Position numbers and translations under genes: made by a program
The notes under the pieces: generated by a model
What the model was told of the DNA's origin: nothing
What the model saw: the letters and a program-made list of their open reading frames with translations, nothing else
Database searches by the model: none
IMG/VR virus record: IMGVR_UViG_3300030099_003120
Span: 1 to 51,002 of that record
DNA: 51,002 nucleotides
Origin: a virus
Reading direction: 5' to 3' (one strand)
Part shown: positions 33,481 through 40,126 of the stretch, piece by piece
Numbering within the stretch: position 1 is the stretch's first letter
Layout of the letters: every line of letters starts with the position of its first letter

Positions 33481-34742
33481 GCCATTCCCCTCTCTACAAG
33501 TTCTGTGAATTGTGTTAAATCAGCAATACCTAAGTCGTCTCTCCTACCTATCACTGTGAAGTTGAGTAGTTGTCCTTTAGCGCTAACCCGCACTGCTGCT
33601 ACTTCTATGACAATACATTCATGGTCTAAGTTCTCATTGTATTTCCAGTTAGGTATGTGTTCTGTTTCACCGACTGTTATGTATTCGGATATTCCATCAA
33701 GTGCCTGTAGGTATGTCGGCCCTCTACCCATAGCATCCATCTCGGCTCTAAGGAATACTTTGGTTCGGTCAGCATGCATGACATATCCACCGATAGCATC
33801 AGGTTCAAAGACACCATCAGTAGGAATCAATCTAATGCACCTAACATCCTCGCTCTGTAAAGCATACACGATGTCATCCCAGTTCCTGTTAGTGGTTAGG
33901 AGTTTTTCACTCTCTCCTATCCTTTTATCGTAAGTCCACTCAGCAAAGTTATTTTTCTTAGGGTCTACTTGGTCAAGGATTGTGATATGCCCTCCCTCTT
34001 CAGGAACTACGACCTCTTTGTAGACATGTGGATTAGTGTAGAGGTTACGGTCACTTGGCCGAGAAGTAGGTAGACCATTTCTACTACGAGTATGACCACG
34101 ATAGATATACTTGATTTCACCTTCGGGAACAATGACAGCGTAGTGGTTCTCCACTGGAGGTGCTAAAGATGACCACGCTTTCCAACGCATAGGTGCTGGG
34201 TGCATGCCATACTCCCACCATCTTTCCATACCGAGTATGCTACTCTTTTGATTGTAGATTTTGGCTATCATGGTAATGTTCATGTTAGCCTGTAGAATGT
34301 GAACTGGTAGAGAATGTAAACGAGCGAGCGCTCCAAAGAATGTTCTCTTAGAAATAACTGGTTTTGAATGCATAGCCCAACGCCATAGCAACCTCGCCTC
34401 TTTCTCGTTGAACTGCTTTGCTATTTCAGTGAACGACCCTTCTACATTGAGTAAGGCACGAACATACCCACAGTCATAATCTCTTGAACCATAGTCAGCG
34501 CTTTCCGATGCGAGCGCCATCCACGGTTGTTCTTCGGGTATCATATCCTTGACCACATCATAAAACGATGCTGCTTCATTAGCGAGCATTCGGATTGGGT
34601 CAGCACCCTTCACTGTCGGGTAGAAGAATTGGTAGAGCATGATAGCGTCATCAGCGGTTACAAGTCTCGCTAACTGCTTGACTCTATCGCCACCCATTCG
34701 CAACTGTTCATGTATGTCAGCGAGTAATGCGAACTTGGTCAT
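33477..34742 (-). CDS. ATP-dependent DNA ligase-like protein, catalytic motifs apparently lost
   Basis: From ATG 34742 (GGAGG seven bases upstream, ATGA overlap) the product has 421 residues. Residues about 110-150 match the helical DNA-binding domain of archaeal ligases: NEKEARLLWRW, then KRTFFGALARLH, equivalent to the EEAxxLxR and TVxxAL pattern. The C-terminus (about 380-420) fits the ligase OB domain: CIVIEVAAVRV, then a Gly turn, then RRDDLG, where ligases have RxDK. In between, SRNG (about 220-223) recalls motif Ia. However, the nucleophile motif KxDG was not found, LDGE appears as LDQV, and EGxxxK is absent. It may be an inactive ligase homologue acting as a DNA-binding or clamp-associated scaffold, or a very divergent ligase. 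Confidence 0.45.
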   Translation of the reverse strand: MTKFALLADIHEQLRMGGDRVKQLARLVTADDAIMLYQFFYPTVKGADPIRMLANEAASFYDVVKDMIPEEQPWMALASESADYGSRDYDCGYVRALLNVEGSFTEIAKQFNEKEARLLWRWAMHSKPVISKRTFFGALARLHSLPVHILQANMNITMIAKIYNQKSSILGMERWWEYGMHPAPMRWKAWSSLAPPVENHYAVIVPEGEIKYIYRGHTRSRNGLPTSRPSDRNLYTNPHVYKEVVVPEEGGHITILDQVDPKKNNFAEWTYDKRIGESEKLLTTNRNWDDIVYALQSEDVRCIRLIPTDGVFEPDAIGGYVMHADRTKVFLRAEMDAMGRGPTYLQALDGISEYITVGETEHIPNWKYNENLDHECIVIEVAAVRVSAKGQLLNFTVIGRRDDLGIADLTQFTELVERGMA

Positions 34743-35077
34743 AGCCATGCCTCCAGCAAATCACTGAACTGATTTTTCCAAGTGTTAGGGCGAGGCTGTG
34801 TGCCTACACCGAATATCTTGAGTGTCAGTTCTCTTACCTTGATAGCACTCGTTTTGATACCTGCTCTTTTGGCACATAGATACAAGCAGTCCACCATCAA
34901 CCCATGAGGACTACGCTGATTCATCCATCTGTCATCACCTGCAATTTTGAATGCTAATGCTTTTGCAGCAGCATACTGTCCACCTTTCAAATGCATAGCC
35001 AACGCTAATTCCATTCCTCTATCTACACCAGCATGTGCTGCTACAGCACGAGCCAACGCCTCCGCTTTTTCACTCAT
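34739..35077 (-). CDS. Small helical protein, weak TFB/cyclin-box resemblance
   Basis: The 112-residue all-helical product begins with an Ala-rich helix. Its C-terminal half, roughly residues 60-110, has the order VDCLYLCAKRAGIKT, then ELTLKIFGVGTQ, then NTWKNQFSDLLEA. This resembles the last helices of a TFIIB/TFB cyclin box (alanine-rich helix, basic turn, helix with Val-rich turn, Arg/Asn-containing recognition helix). A real TFB would have two repeats and a zinc ribbon, which are absent. The start ATG 35077 touches GGAG. It could be a viral transcription modulator or simply a small helical protein; the resemblance is weak. Confidence 0.45.
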   Translation of the reverse strand: MSEKAEALARAVAAHAGVDRGMELALAMHLKGGQYAAAKALAFKIAGDDRWMNQRSPHGLMVDCLYLCAKRAGIKTSAIKVRELTLKIFGVGTQPRPNTWKNQFSDLLEAWL

Positions 35078-35324
35078 CTCCTAACACCCTCTTTCTTGAC
35101 ATCTTCAAATCACCAAGAACCCAACGGAGTCCTCTGATAACTCCCTCCAATCCTTTGTATTTCCTCATGTGATACATTCTCTCCTTCTTGTCAGCACCCT
35201 GCCTATTGATAGCCATTAAGTGCTGATTCTGTTTTCTTTCAGCCTCGCTTAACATAGTTTCAATATCCTCCCAACTACGATTGTAAGCAAAGTTCTCGCT
35301 ATCTTGATGGTCACTCATTGTCAT
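35070..35324 (-). CDS. Small basic coiled-coil-like protein, 84 aa
   Basis: The product was not recognised. Residues 15-80 are predicted by eye to be one or two long helices, rich in Lys, Arg and Glu with hydrophobic spacing. Start ATG 35324 overlaps the upstream stop and has GGAGG eight bases away; ATG 35318 is an alternative. DNA or protein binding is possible, but nothing specific is visible. Confidence 0.55.
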   Translation of the reverse strand: MTMSDHQDSENFAYNRSWEDIETMLSEAERKQNQHLMAINRQGADKKERMYHMRKYKGLEGVIRGLRWVLGDLKMSRKRVLGDE

Positions 35325-35620
35325 TGTCTTAGCCTCCCTATTCCATTTTGGTATACGGGAATGTTATTCTCCCATGCTAATTTTACTAATTTACGAACAC
35401 CACTCCAGTCGTCAAACTCTTTTGCACTGGTAGCAGGTATAGTTTCAGTAACTTCAAAGTCACGATATGCGCCGCCATCTATCTTTTGCACCCAGTAAAG
35501 TATAGCGTATGGTTCACCTGTTACATTGTGAACATCAGCGATAACCAAACATACTGCATCATCTTTCTTTTTTTCTAAGAAGTTATACAAATCCTCATAG
35601 TGCCACATTCTCATTGTCAT
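35321..35620 (-). CDS. Hypothetical protein, 99 aa
   Basis: The product was not recognised. A helix (YEDLYNFLEKKK) is followed by a beta strand (VCLVIADVHN), a strand ending YWVQKIDG and a final helix. This small alpha/beta shape is common in viral accessory proteins. Four possible start ATGs lie within 21 bases after GAGGTGA; 35620 has the best spacing. The 5' end overlaps the previous gene by about 26 bases. Confidence 0.55.
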   Translation of the reverse strand: MTMRMWHYEDLYNFLEKKKDDAVCLVIADVHNVTGEPYAILYWVQKIDGGAYRDFEVTETIPATSAKEFDDWSGVRKLVKLAWENNIPVYQNGIGRLRQ

Positions 35621-35813
35621 TATCATTCACCTCTTTTTCTATAATGTTGAATCCTTCTTTAGTTGCCTCTCCATACAAGACATCAATACCACATCTGTAT
35701 TTGCTATGAAGCATACTCGCTATTTGCATGACACTTTCAAGCCAGTCATTAGGCGTGTCAATAGGCACACCTGAGTCACTTGTTAGTTGAACAACTAATG
35801 TTGGGTATTTCAC
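35595..35813 (-). CDS. Hypothetical protein, 72 aa, GTG start
   Basis: The product was not recognised. GTG at 35813 forms a GTGA overlap with the upstream stop and follows AGAGGTGGTATT. The N-terminal strand PTLVVQLTSD leads into a helix (LESVMQIASMLHSKY). The C-terminus is Asp/Asn-rich because it shares bases with the Met-rich start region of the next gene. Confidence 0.5.
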   Translation of the reverse strand: MKYPTLVVQLTSDSGVPIDTPNDWLESVMQIASMLHSKYRCGIDVLYGEATKEGFNIIEKEVNDNDNENVAL

Positions 35814-36373
35814 AATACCACCTCTTGCTTGTTCTCCTTGATAGCGGAGACATCCATCATGGCTGTGTCTACTGGGGTAACCTTGACATTGATGAGAGTA
35901 TCACCAGCACGAGTTGATAGAGTCATGTCCATCAGTTTGCTAATAGCCTTGTTCAATGCCGGAGCATGTTTCTCATCTTCAATGCTCCACTGTGAATCAT
36001 CTGTTAGCATCATGGCAATATCCTCAATCGCCTTATTGACAACGGCGCTGTAGAATGCAGGGTCTGTATCTGTAGGAACAAAGTTACGAATAGCCATGCT
36101 AAGTAATCGGCCAAAGGCTTTCTTCTGTGGGAACTTAGAAGGTATACGCTGTTGAACCTGAGCACACTTTCGGTAACCTCTACCATGAGTCTTACCTTTG
36201 GTGTTCTCTGTGTCTGTCTCAATCAGCACCGCTGCCCCAGTGTTCATATCCATGACATACAAATGAGGGTCAGCATAGTATTCCTCAGTCTCAGTGTGTC
36301 TACCCTTCTCCTCTTTGTTTAGCAAGGAGGCAAGTTTACTCAGTGCTTTGCTTGTTCCATCAGTCCATTCCAT
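35810..36373 (-). CDS. Hypothetical protein, 187 aa
   Basis: The product was not recognised. The correct start is ATG 36373, after AGGTGATAAC and 22 bases downstream of the promoter TATA; the open frame extends 11 codons further up, but that part overlaps the promoter. The protein has an acidic and Lys-rich N-terminus, a basic central section with PSKFPQKKAFGRLL, and a mostly helical second half with a long Ala-rich helix (NKAIEDIAMMLTD). It is the first gene of the unit that leads to the ligase-like gene. Confidence 0.6.
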   Translation of the reverse strand: MEWTDGTSKALSKLASLLNKEEKGRHTETEEYYADPHLYVMDMNTGAAVLIETDTENTKGKTHGRGYRKCAQVQQRIPSKFPQKKAFGRLLSMAIRNFVPTDTDPAFYSAVVNKAIEDIAMMLTDDSQWSIEDEKHAPALNKAISKLMDMTLSTRAGDTLINVKVTPVDTAMMDVSAIKENKQEVVL

Positions 36374-36390
36374 GTTATCACCTTTTACTG

Positions 36391-36406
36391 CTGCTTTATA
36401 TATCAA
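36391..36406 (-). promoter_or_regulatory. Conserved promoter motif copy 4 (ligase-like unit)
   Basis: The minus strand reads TTGATATATAAAGCAG, then CAGTAAAAGG. The TGA of the upstream coiled-coil gene lies inside the motif. Its TATA ends 22 bases before ATG 36373. Confidence 0.8.
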
Positions 36407-36921
36407 AAATCAACTTTGTTCGGAGTTACTTTCCACCCTTTCGTATTCGCTATACGCCTAAGTTCCGTCACTCGCTTACTGAGTATGCTGAGTTCTTCTT
36501 TGACTCTATTTTCAGAAGCAATAGCACGAGTATTTACTGTTGCGAGTAGAGTCTTCATACGCTGCTCGTGGTCGCTTTGTGATTTCTCAATAGAAGTCTT
36601 CAGTTCTACAAACTCCGCACTGTGCTCCAGTGCTGCTTTATCAGCAACCTCTTTCATGATGTCCTTCAGTGCAACGCTAACTTCATTGTGAACTATGCTG
36701 GCGAGTGTATCATCAAAGGTTTTCAACTTCTTTTCCATCCAGTTAAGTTTGTTCAGTATCTGTTTCTTAGTGAGTTCATCATTACCAATGGCTGCATGAG
36801 CATTCGTGCTCTTACTCCAGTGTCTCTTGTAAACACAATCAGGGCATGTAGTTTCTGTGGATTTGTTGGAGCGCTTTACAAATGTCTTATCACAACTGTC
36901 ACATGGAATTGAATAAGACAT
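36403..36921 (-). CDS. Zinc-ribbon protein with long coiled coil, 172 aa
   Basis: The N-terminus carries CDSC (about 7-10) and CPDC (about 26-29), a short zinc ribbon. From residue 50 to 150 the sequence is almost all helix with heptad-like spacing, including KLNWMEKKLKTFDDTLAS and a long ELKTSIEKSQSD stretch, so a coiled-coil dimer is likely. The final residues are basic (ATG 36921 is preceded by GGAGGGATGCTTG). This layout, a DNA-binding finger plus coiled coil, suggests a structural or regulatory DNA-binding protein. Its stop codon lies inside the next promoter. Confidence 0.6.
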   Translation of the reverse strand: MSYSIPCDSCDKTFVKRSNKSTETTCPDCVYKRHWSKSTNAHAAIGNDELTKKQILNKLNWMEKKLKTFDDTLASIVHNEVSVALKDIMKEVADKAALEHSAEFVELKTSIEKSQSDHEQRMKTLLATVNTRAIASENRVKEELSILSKRVTELRRIANTKGWKVTPNKVDF

Positions 36922-37211
36922 CAAGCATCCCTCCTATAGTCCTTGACATATATACCAGCATCAGCATCAAAGTCAATGATACTCGGAGACGAGAGTATGT
37001 TCTCTTTCACTGTAGGTGGAGGGAAAGTTACCGCCATCTTAGTTCTGTCACCTTTCACTTCTTCACAGTCCTCACATAGAGGTAGACTTCTTGCGAACCT
37101 ATCGCTCAAACATCTGTCATGCCATGAGCCTTCTCTCTTCTTTCCGCATAGGTATGTGTTACCATCTACGCTGGTGTGTAATACCTTTGGTGTATACTTC
37201 TTGTCATACAT
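36921..37211 (-). CDS. Cys-rich small protein, 96 aa
   Basis: The product was not recognised. A CGKK, Cys and CEDC arrangement over about residues 22-50 looks like a metal-binding site, with a basic loop (DRFARSLPL) between the Cys residues. The N-terminal part is basic and the C-terminus acidic and proline-containing. ATG 37211 follows GGAGGAGTGAAG; a GTG two codons earlier is rejected by spacing. The gene overlaps its neighbours by a few bases on both sides. Confidence 0.55.
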   Translation of the reverse strand: MYDKKYTPKVLHTSVDGNTYLCGKKREGSWHDRCLSDRFARSLPLCEDCEEVKGDRTKMAVTFPPPTVKENILSSPSIIDFDADAGIYVKDYRRDA

Positions 37212-37213
37212 CT

Positions 37214-37636
37214 TCACTCCTCCTCCACGCTTTCATCAAAGGATTGTTTGAAGCAATCCTCATTGATAATCCAGTCAGGTGAGTGAACAGTTACAGCAAT
37301 AACTGTGCCTCCTACTGTGTTGTAGAGTTTACCTTTACACCACTTCTGTAGTCTACGAGTAGTCTTCTGTCCGAATGACCATGTGTAATCCATAACTCTA
37401 CCTTCGGCTGATATTTGAATACCCATCTGTCCTCTACCGTATACCAAGTGTCTTTGCTCCTCTATCTTATTGAAATCCTTTAGCAAGTTTGCTTTCCACT
37501 TGTTATGATTCCCATTAATAGTGCCGTCTTCTATGGTGTCGGGTAGTTGGGAAATAAAACTTCTCAAGGAGGGAATACAAGTTTTACCTTCGTAGACTCT
37601 ACAGGATGCTTTCTCAGGTTCGTGAAAGAAACTCAT
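37214..37636 (-). CDS. Hypothetical protein, 140 aa
   Basis: The product was not recognised. It contains a basic helical middle (NKWKANLLKDFNKI), a Gly-rich turn (YGRGQMG), a Thr/Lys/Arg strand (QKTTRRLQKW) and an acidic end (SVEEE). ATG 37636 follows GAGGTGGAACA and overlaps the upstream stop. Nothing points to an enzyme. Confidence 0.55.
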   Translation of the reverse strand: MSFFHEPEKASCRVYEGKTCIPSLRSFISQLPDTIEDGTINGNHNKWKANLLKDFNKIEEQRHLVYGRGQMGIQISAEGRVMDYTWSFGQKTTRRLQKWCKGKLYNTVGGTVIAVTVHSPDWIINEDCFKQSFDESVEEE

Positions 37637-37782
37637 TGTTCCACCTCACTTTCACAAGCCTCGCATAAGTCATAACCTAAATCTTTACAGTCAGTCTGTC
37701 CTTTACCATTCTTGAAAGGCCAACCTACCCACGCAGCCATTTTTTCATCAATCATAAAAATACAATTTGGATTCAGTTTCAT
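37633..37782 (-). CDS. 49-aa small protein with Cys motif
   Basis: This 49-codon frame fills the 142-base gap between its neighbours. ATG 37782 has the ideal GGAGGTGACAGC upstream and overlaps the upstream stop; its own stop overlaps the next ATG (ATGA). The product begins with MKLNPNCIFM, has a Trp/Gly-rich centre (AAWVGWPFK) and a C-terminal CEAC. Translation signals are better than for many longer neighbours. There is no known family. Confidence 0.65.
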   Translation of the reverse strand: MKLNPNCIFMIDEKMAAWVGWPFKNGKGQTDCKDLGYDLCEACESEVEQ

Positions 37783-38327
37783 GCTGTCACCTCCAGTTCA
37801 GGCTCAACCCACCATGTAGGAGTAGGTGACCTATCCCACCGTGGTGGGCCATTAGCGAATCGTTTAGTGTGGTAGTAAAGACGGTATGCTTCTACTGCTG
37901 TATACTTGTCTTCATCATACCATTCATCGTGGTCAGGATTGGTTTTGTCAAAGGCTCTACCAAACGGAGTGAGTTCACCTTCGGGGATAACCTCACTCAT
38001 CTCAGCCAAATGACGAATACCTTTCTCACAGAAGTGAACCTTACCAAACCTACGAGTATACTCTTCACACAACTCTACGGCATGACGAGAAGCCCATACA
38101 TAGTTGGCTCTTGAATCACCACACCAGCGAGTGCAAGGGTGATGATGGTAACCGCCTTTCAGTGGTGTTCCCTTCTTGGTTAGTGGCATCATGTCAGGTG
38201 TAGCACCGTGGCGAATCACTGCACTGCCAAGTTGTTGTAATAATTCTACGACCATCTTAGGCGAGTGCTTGTCGCAATACATTCGTGCTGCTATGACTGG
38301 ATTGAAATGTAGGATAAATATGTTCAT
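37779..38327 (-). CDS. Conserved viral protein of the CDKH/HPxxxW/NYxW type
   Basis: The 182-residue product matches a protein type I know from many phages and large viruses. The pattern is MNIF at the start, then a CDKHSPKMVVE helix (about 18-28), HHPCTRWC (about 62-69), NYVWASRH (about 74-81), CEEYTRRFGK (about 86-95) and, near the end, AVEAYRLYYHTKRF followed by PRW and TWW. It is sometimes annotated as pyrimidine-dimer glycosylase-like, but I know of no firm proof of function. Conserved His, Cys and Trp residues suggest an enzyme. ATG 38327 follows AAGGTGAAACA. Confidence 0.7.
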   Translation of the reverse strand: MNIFILHFNPVIAARMYCDKHSPKMVVELLQQLGSAVIRHGATPDMMPLTKKGTPLKGGYHHHPCTRWCGDSRANYVWASRHAVELCEEYTRRFGKVHFCEKGIRHLAEMSEVIPEGELTPFGRAFDKTNPDHDEWYDEDKYTAVEAYRLYYHTKRFANGPPRWDRSPTPTWWVEPELEVTA

Positions 38328-38554
38328 TGTTTCACCTTCTCTTTGTATTCAGTATGTGTCTTGGGTAACTTATGTGTTCGTCTGTTACACATGTTATCCA
38401 GTAGTTCACAAACATTGGCTACCCCAGTAGTCCAACGCTTTTCTGTTATCTCATCTACAGACATGGCTTGCTTCAATGAAGCGAGGTCTATATTGTCACG
38501 CAGCCAAGTGATAACTTCGTATTCAACATGACTGACTGATGCTGCTCTTTCCAT
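38324..38554 (-). CDS. Hypothetical protein, 76 aa, first gene of its unit
   Basis: The product was not recognised. It is helical, with a basic C-terminus rich in Lys and Thr. Its ATG at 38554 lies only 21 bases after the TATA box of the promoter at 38571, and no Shine-Dalgarno sequence is visible, so the messenger is probably leaderless. This makes it useful for locating the transcription start. Confidence 0.55.
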   Translation of the reverse strand: MERAASVSHVEYEVITWLRDNIDLASLKQAMSVDEITEKRWTTGVANVCELLDNMCNRRTHKLPKTHTEYKEKVKQ

Positions 38555-38570
38555 GAACTAAGATATATTG

Positions 38571-38586
38571 CTGCTTTATATATCAA
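38571..38586 (-). promoter_or_regulatory. Conserved promoter motif copy 5
   Basis: The minus strand reads TTGATATATAAAGCAG, then CAATATATC. It begins right after the TGA of the PC4-like gene. The TATA ends 21 bases before ATG 38554, with no ribosome-binding site between, which suggests leaderless translation. Confidence 0.8.
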
Positions 38587-38588
38587 AA

Positions 38589-38849
38589 TCAAGAGTCTTC
38601 TTTTCTTTCCTCTTTCTCCTCGTCAGCCCTTGCTTGTTCAAGTGCCTCTACCAGTCGTGGTAGCATCTCAGTAGCCTGTTCTATAGACAAGCGCACACCA
38701 TGTCTTGTATGTTGTTTACCATCACGAAGTATACGAAGGTCAATCCATTTCTTGCCATAGAAGTCTACGGATGCAAGACGGACATCACCACGCCCGTTTT
38801 TCCATTTAGCCTCAAGGCTACTTGAAGTCCAAACTACTTTTTCTGTCAT
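38589..38849 (-). CDS. PC4-like (transcriptional coactivator p15) ssDNA-binding protein
   Basis: The 86-residue product shows the PC4 core. A strand VRLASVDFYGKKWIDLRI (about 22-39) corresponds to the family's fxGxxxvdiR element. Next is a turn with HTRHGVRLS, equivalent to the pTkkGixL element, and a C-terminal helix (IEQATEMLPRLVEALEQ). PC4-fold proteins bind single-stranded DNA and melt or coat promoter DNA in eukaryotes and many phages. The acidic tail after residue 72 is unusual but seen in relatives. ATG 38849 follows GGAGGAATGACC. A role in viral transcription or in ssDNA handling is plausible. Confidence 0.7.
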   Translation of the reverse strand: MTEKVVWTSSSLEAKWKNGRGDVRLASVDFYGKKWIDLRILRDGKQHTRHGVRLSIEQATEMLPRLVEALEQARADEEKEERKEDS

Positions 38850-38851
38850 GG

Positions 38852-39079
38852 TCATTCCTCCTCATCTATAGGTTCATCACCAATGTAGTTCCAGTGTCTA
38901 TGTAAATCACGAGCGCTCCATCGTTGATTCTGTATTTTCCTCGCATAATACTCACCAGTCTCTTCATTCATATTCCACCTCTTACCGAGGTAGCGTAGTT
39001 CAAAGACACCAGTGATAGGTTCGGCTACTATTTCCGCTAAGTGAAAGGTATGCTTGTTCTCCCAGTAGCCACCAATCAC
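38852..39079 (-). CDS. Hypothetical protein, 75 aa, GTG start
   Basis: The product was not recognised. GTG at 39079 overlaps the upstream stop (GTGA) and follows GGTGAAGAAGA. The protein has a beta strand (FELRYLGKRWN), a basic stretch (ARKIQNQRWSARDLHRHW) and an acidic tail (EPIDEEE). It could bind nucleic acid, but no family is visible. Confidence 0.5.
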   Translation of the reverse strand: MIGGYWENKHTFHLAEIVAEPITGVFELRYLGKRWNMNEETGEYYARKIQNQRWSARDLHRHWNYIGDEPIDEEE

Positions 39080-39798
39080 TCTTCTTCACCCAATGATTTG
39101 ATTACTATATCTTCTACAGGAACTCTCATACAGTATGTTCCCCACATCCACGGAGGAACTTTCTCTCCAGTATCAGGACACTCAGAGCCTACAAGGACAC
39201 CCAACTCATCTGTCTTAGTCATGTCAAACATTTGTTGTCTCGTCATGGCTACCATGTAGTTGTCATCGGACTTGTATCTCATGAACAGAGAGTCACCAGC
39301 GAGTAGATTGAAGTCATCAGGGTTCATGATAACGGGAGACTCTGTATCAATAGAAGGAACTCTAACGCCCCAGTCCTCAACAGTATGTGTCTCTCCATTA
39401 TCAAGCAGCACCTCTCTCTCACCAAGATACACTGGCTCAGCCAGTTCAAGTGGTAGAGAGGACAGAGGAACTCCGGCTTCATTAGTCCAAGAAGCAGCCA
39501 CCGCTTGACGCTCTTGCATCTCTTGCATGAAAGCCTCCTCCGCTGATAAAGCAGCACTGGTAATCATGGGTTTATCATCAACCATACCAATATTCACTGA
39601 TGCAAACAGACCAGTGATTCTTTCGTGGTGCTGAATTGAATCGGGGTGGTCTACTCTATGTTCAAGTTCAAGTGTTTGGTCGTCTACCTTACGGTAGCGA
39701 CAACCTGTTCCTTCGGGTCGCCATACAGCCTTTACAGCCATTTGGTTAAAGTGTTCAAGCGCCCATACTTTCAGTTCCGGTTCATATTCTTCTGTCAT
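39076..39798 (-). CDS. Hypothetical protein, 240 aa
   Basis: The product was not recognised. It is acidic, mixed alpha/beta, and has a long helical section with ALSAEEAFMQEMQERQAV (about 83-100). A beta-rich part follows with MNPDDFNLLAG, and the Cys/Pro/Trp segment CPDTGEKVPPWMWG lies near the end. ATG 39798 has a fair ribosome-binding site (GATGTGAAATT). It is in the same unit as the PC4-like protein. Confidence 0.55.
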   Translation of the reverse strand: MTEEYEPELKVWALEHFNQMAVKAVWRPEGTGCRYRKVDDQTLELEHRVDHPDSIQHHERITGLFASVNIGMVDDKPMITSAALSAEEAFMQEMQERQAVAASWTNEAGVPLSSLPLELAEPVYLGEREVLLDNGETHTVEDWGVRVPSIDTESPVIMNPDDFNLLAGDSLFMRYKSDDNYMVAMTRQQMFDMTKTDELGVLVGSECPDTGEKVPPWMWGTYCMRVPVEDIVIKSLGEEE

Positions 39799-39802
39799 AA
39801 TT

Positions 39803-40126
39803 TCACATCCATATATCTAAGTTTATTTTTTGGTTTTGATAAAGCAGTAGTTTGTCACAGCAACGCACCACTAAGTAATGATGCTTCTCCATGATGATAA
39901 CCATGCCTTGCTCAAGTTTTGAATCACAAGACGGACACACTTCGTAGATACCCTCAGCCGATAGTATGACACCTAAGACCCACTCCTCACCCCTCCCATC
40001 GGGGAGTTGTAATTGAACATGTCGGAGGTCACACATGTGACCATCGGGTAGTTCCCACATACCATCAGGAGTGATGGCTGACGCTGTAAGCGACTCATGC
40101 CTATACTTTTCTTTATCTTCTTTCAT
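39803..40126 (-). CDS. Zinc-ribbon-like hypothetical protein, 107 aa
   Basis: The product was not recognised. A CPSC pair (about 65-68) and a CC pair (about 89-90) may form a metal site in the second half. The first half is a beta-type segment. ATG 40126 overlaps the stop of the 517-aa gene (TGATG); a GTG one codon earlier is possible. Confidence 0.5.
   Translation of the reverse strand: MKEDKEKYRHESLTASAITPDGMWELPDGHMCDLRHVQLQLPDGRGEEWVLGVILSAEGIYEVCPSCDSKLEQGMVIIMEKHHYLVVRCCDKLLLYQNQKINLDIWM

Noticed and set aside
34739-35077. Calling the 112-aa helical protein a true TFB
   Set aside because: It lacks the zinc ribbon, the B-finger and the second cyclin repeat; only a loose resemblance of the last helices is visible.
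36374-36406. Upstream N-terminal extension of the 187-aa gene (residues IYKAAVKG)
   Set aside because: These codons are the promoter motif itself; the ATG at 36373 has a perfect ribosome-binding site and correct promoter spacing. The same reasoning removes the extension of the gene starting at 48107.
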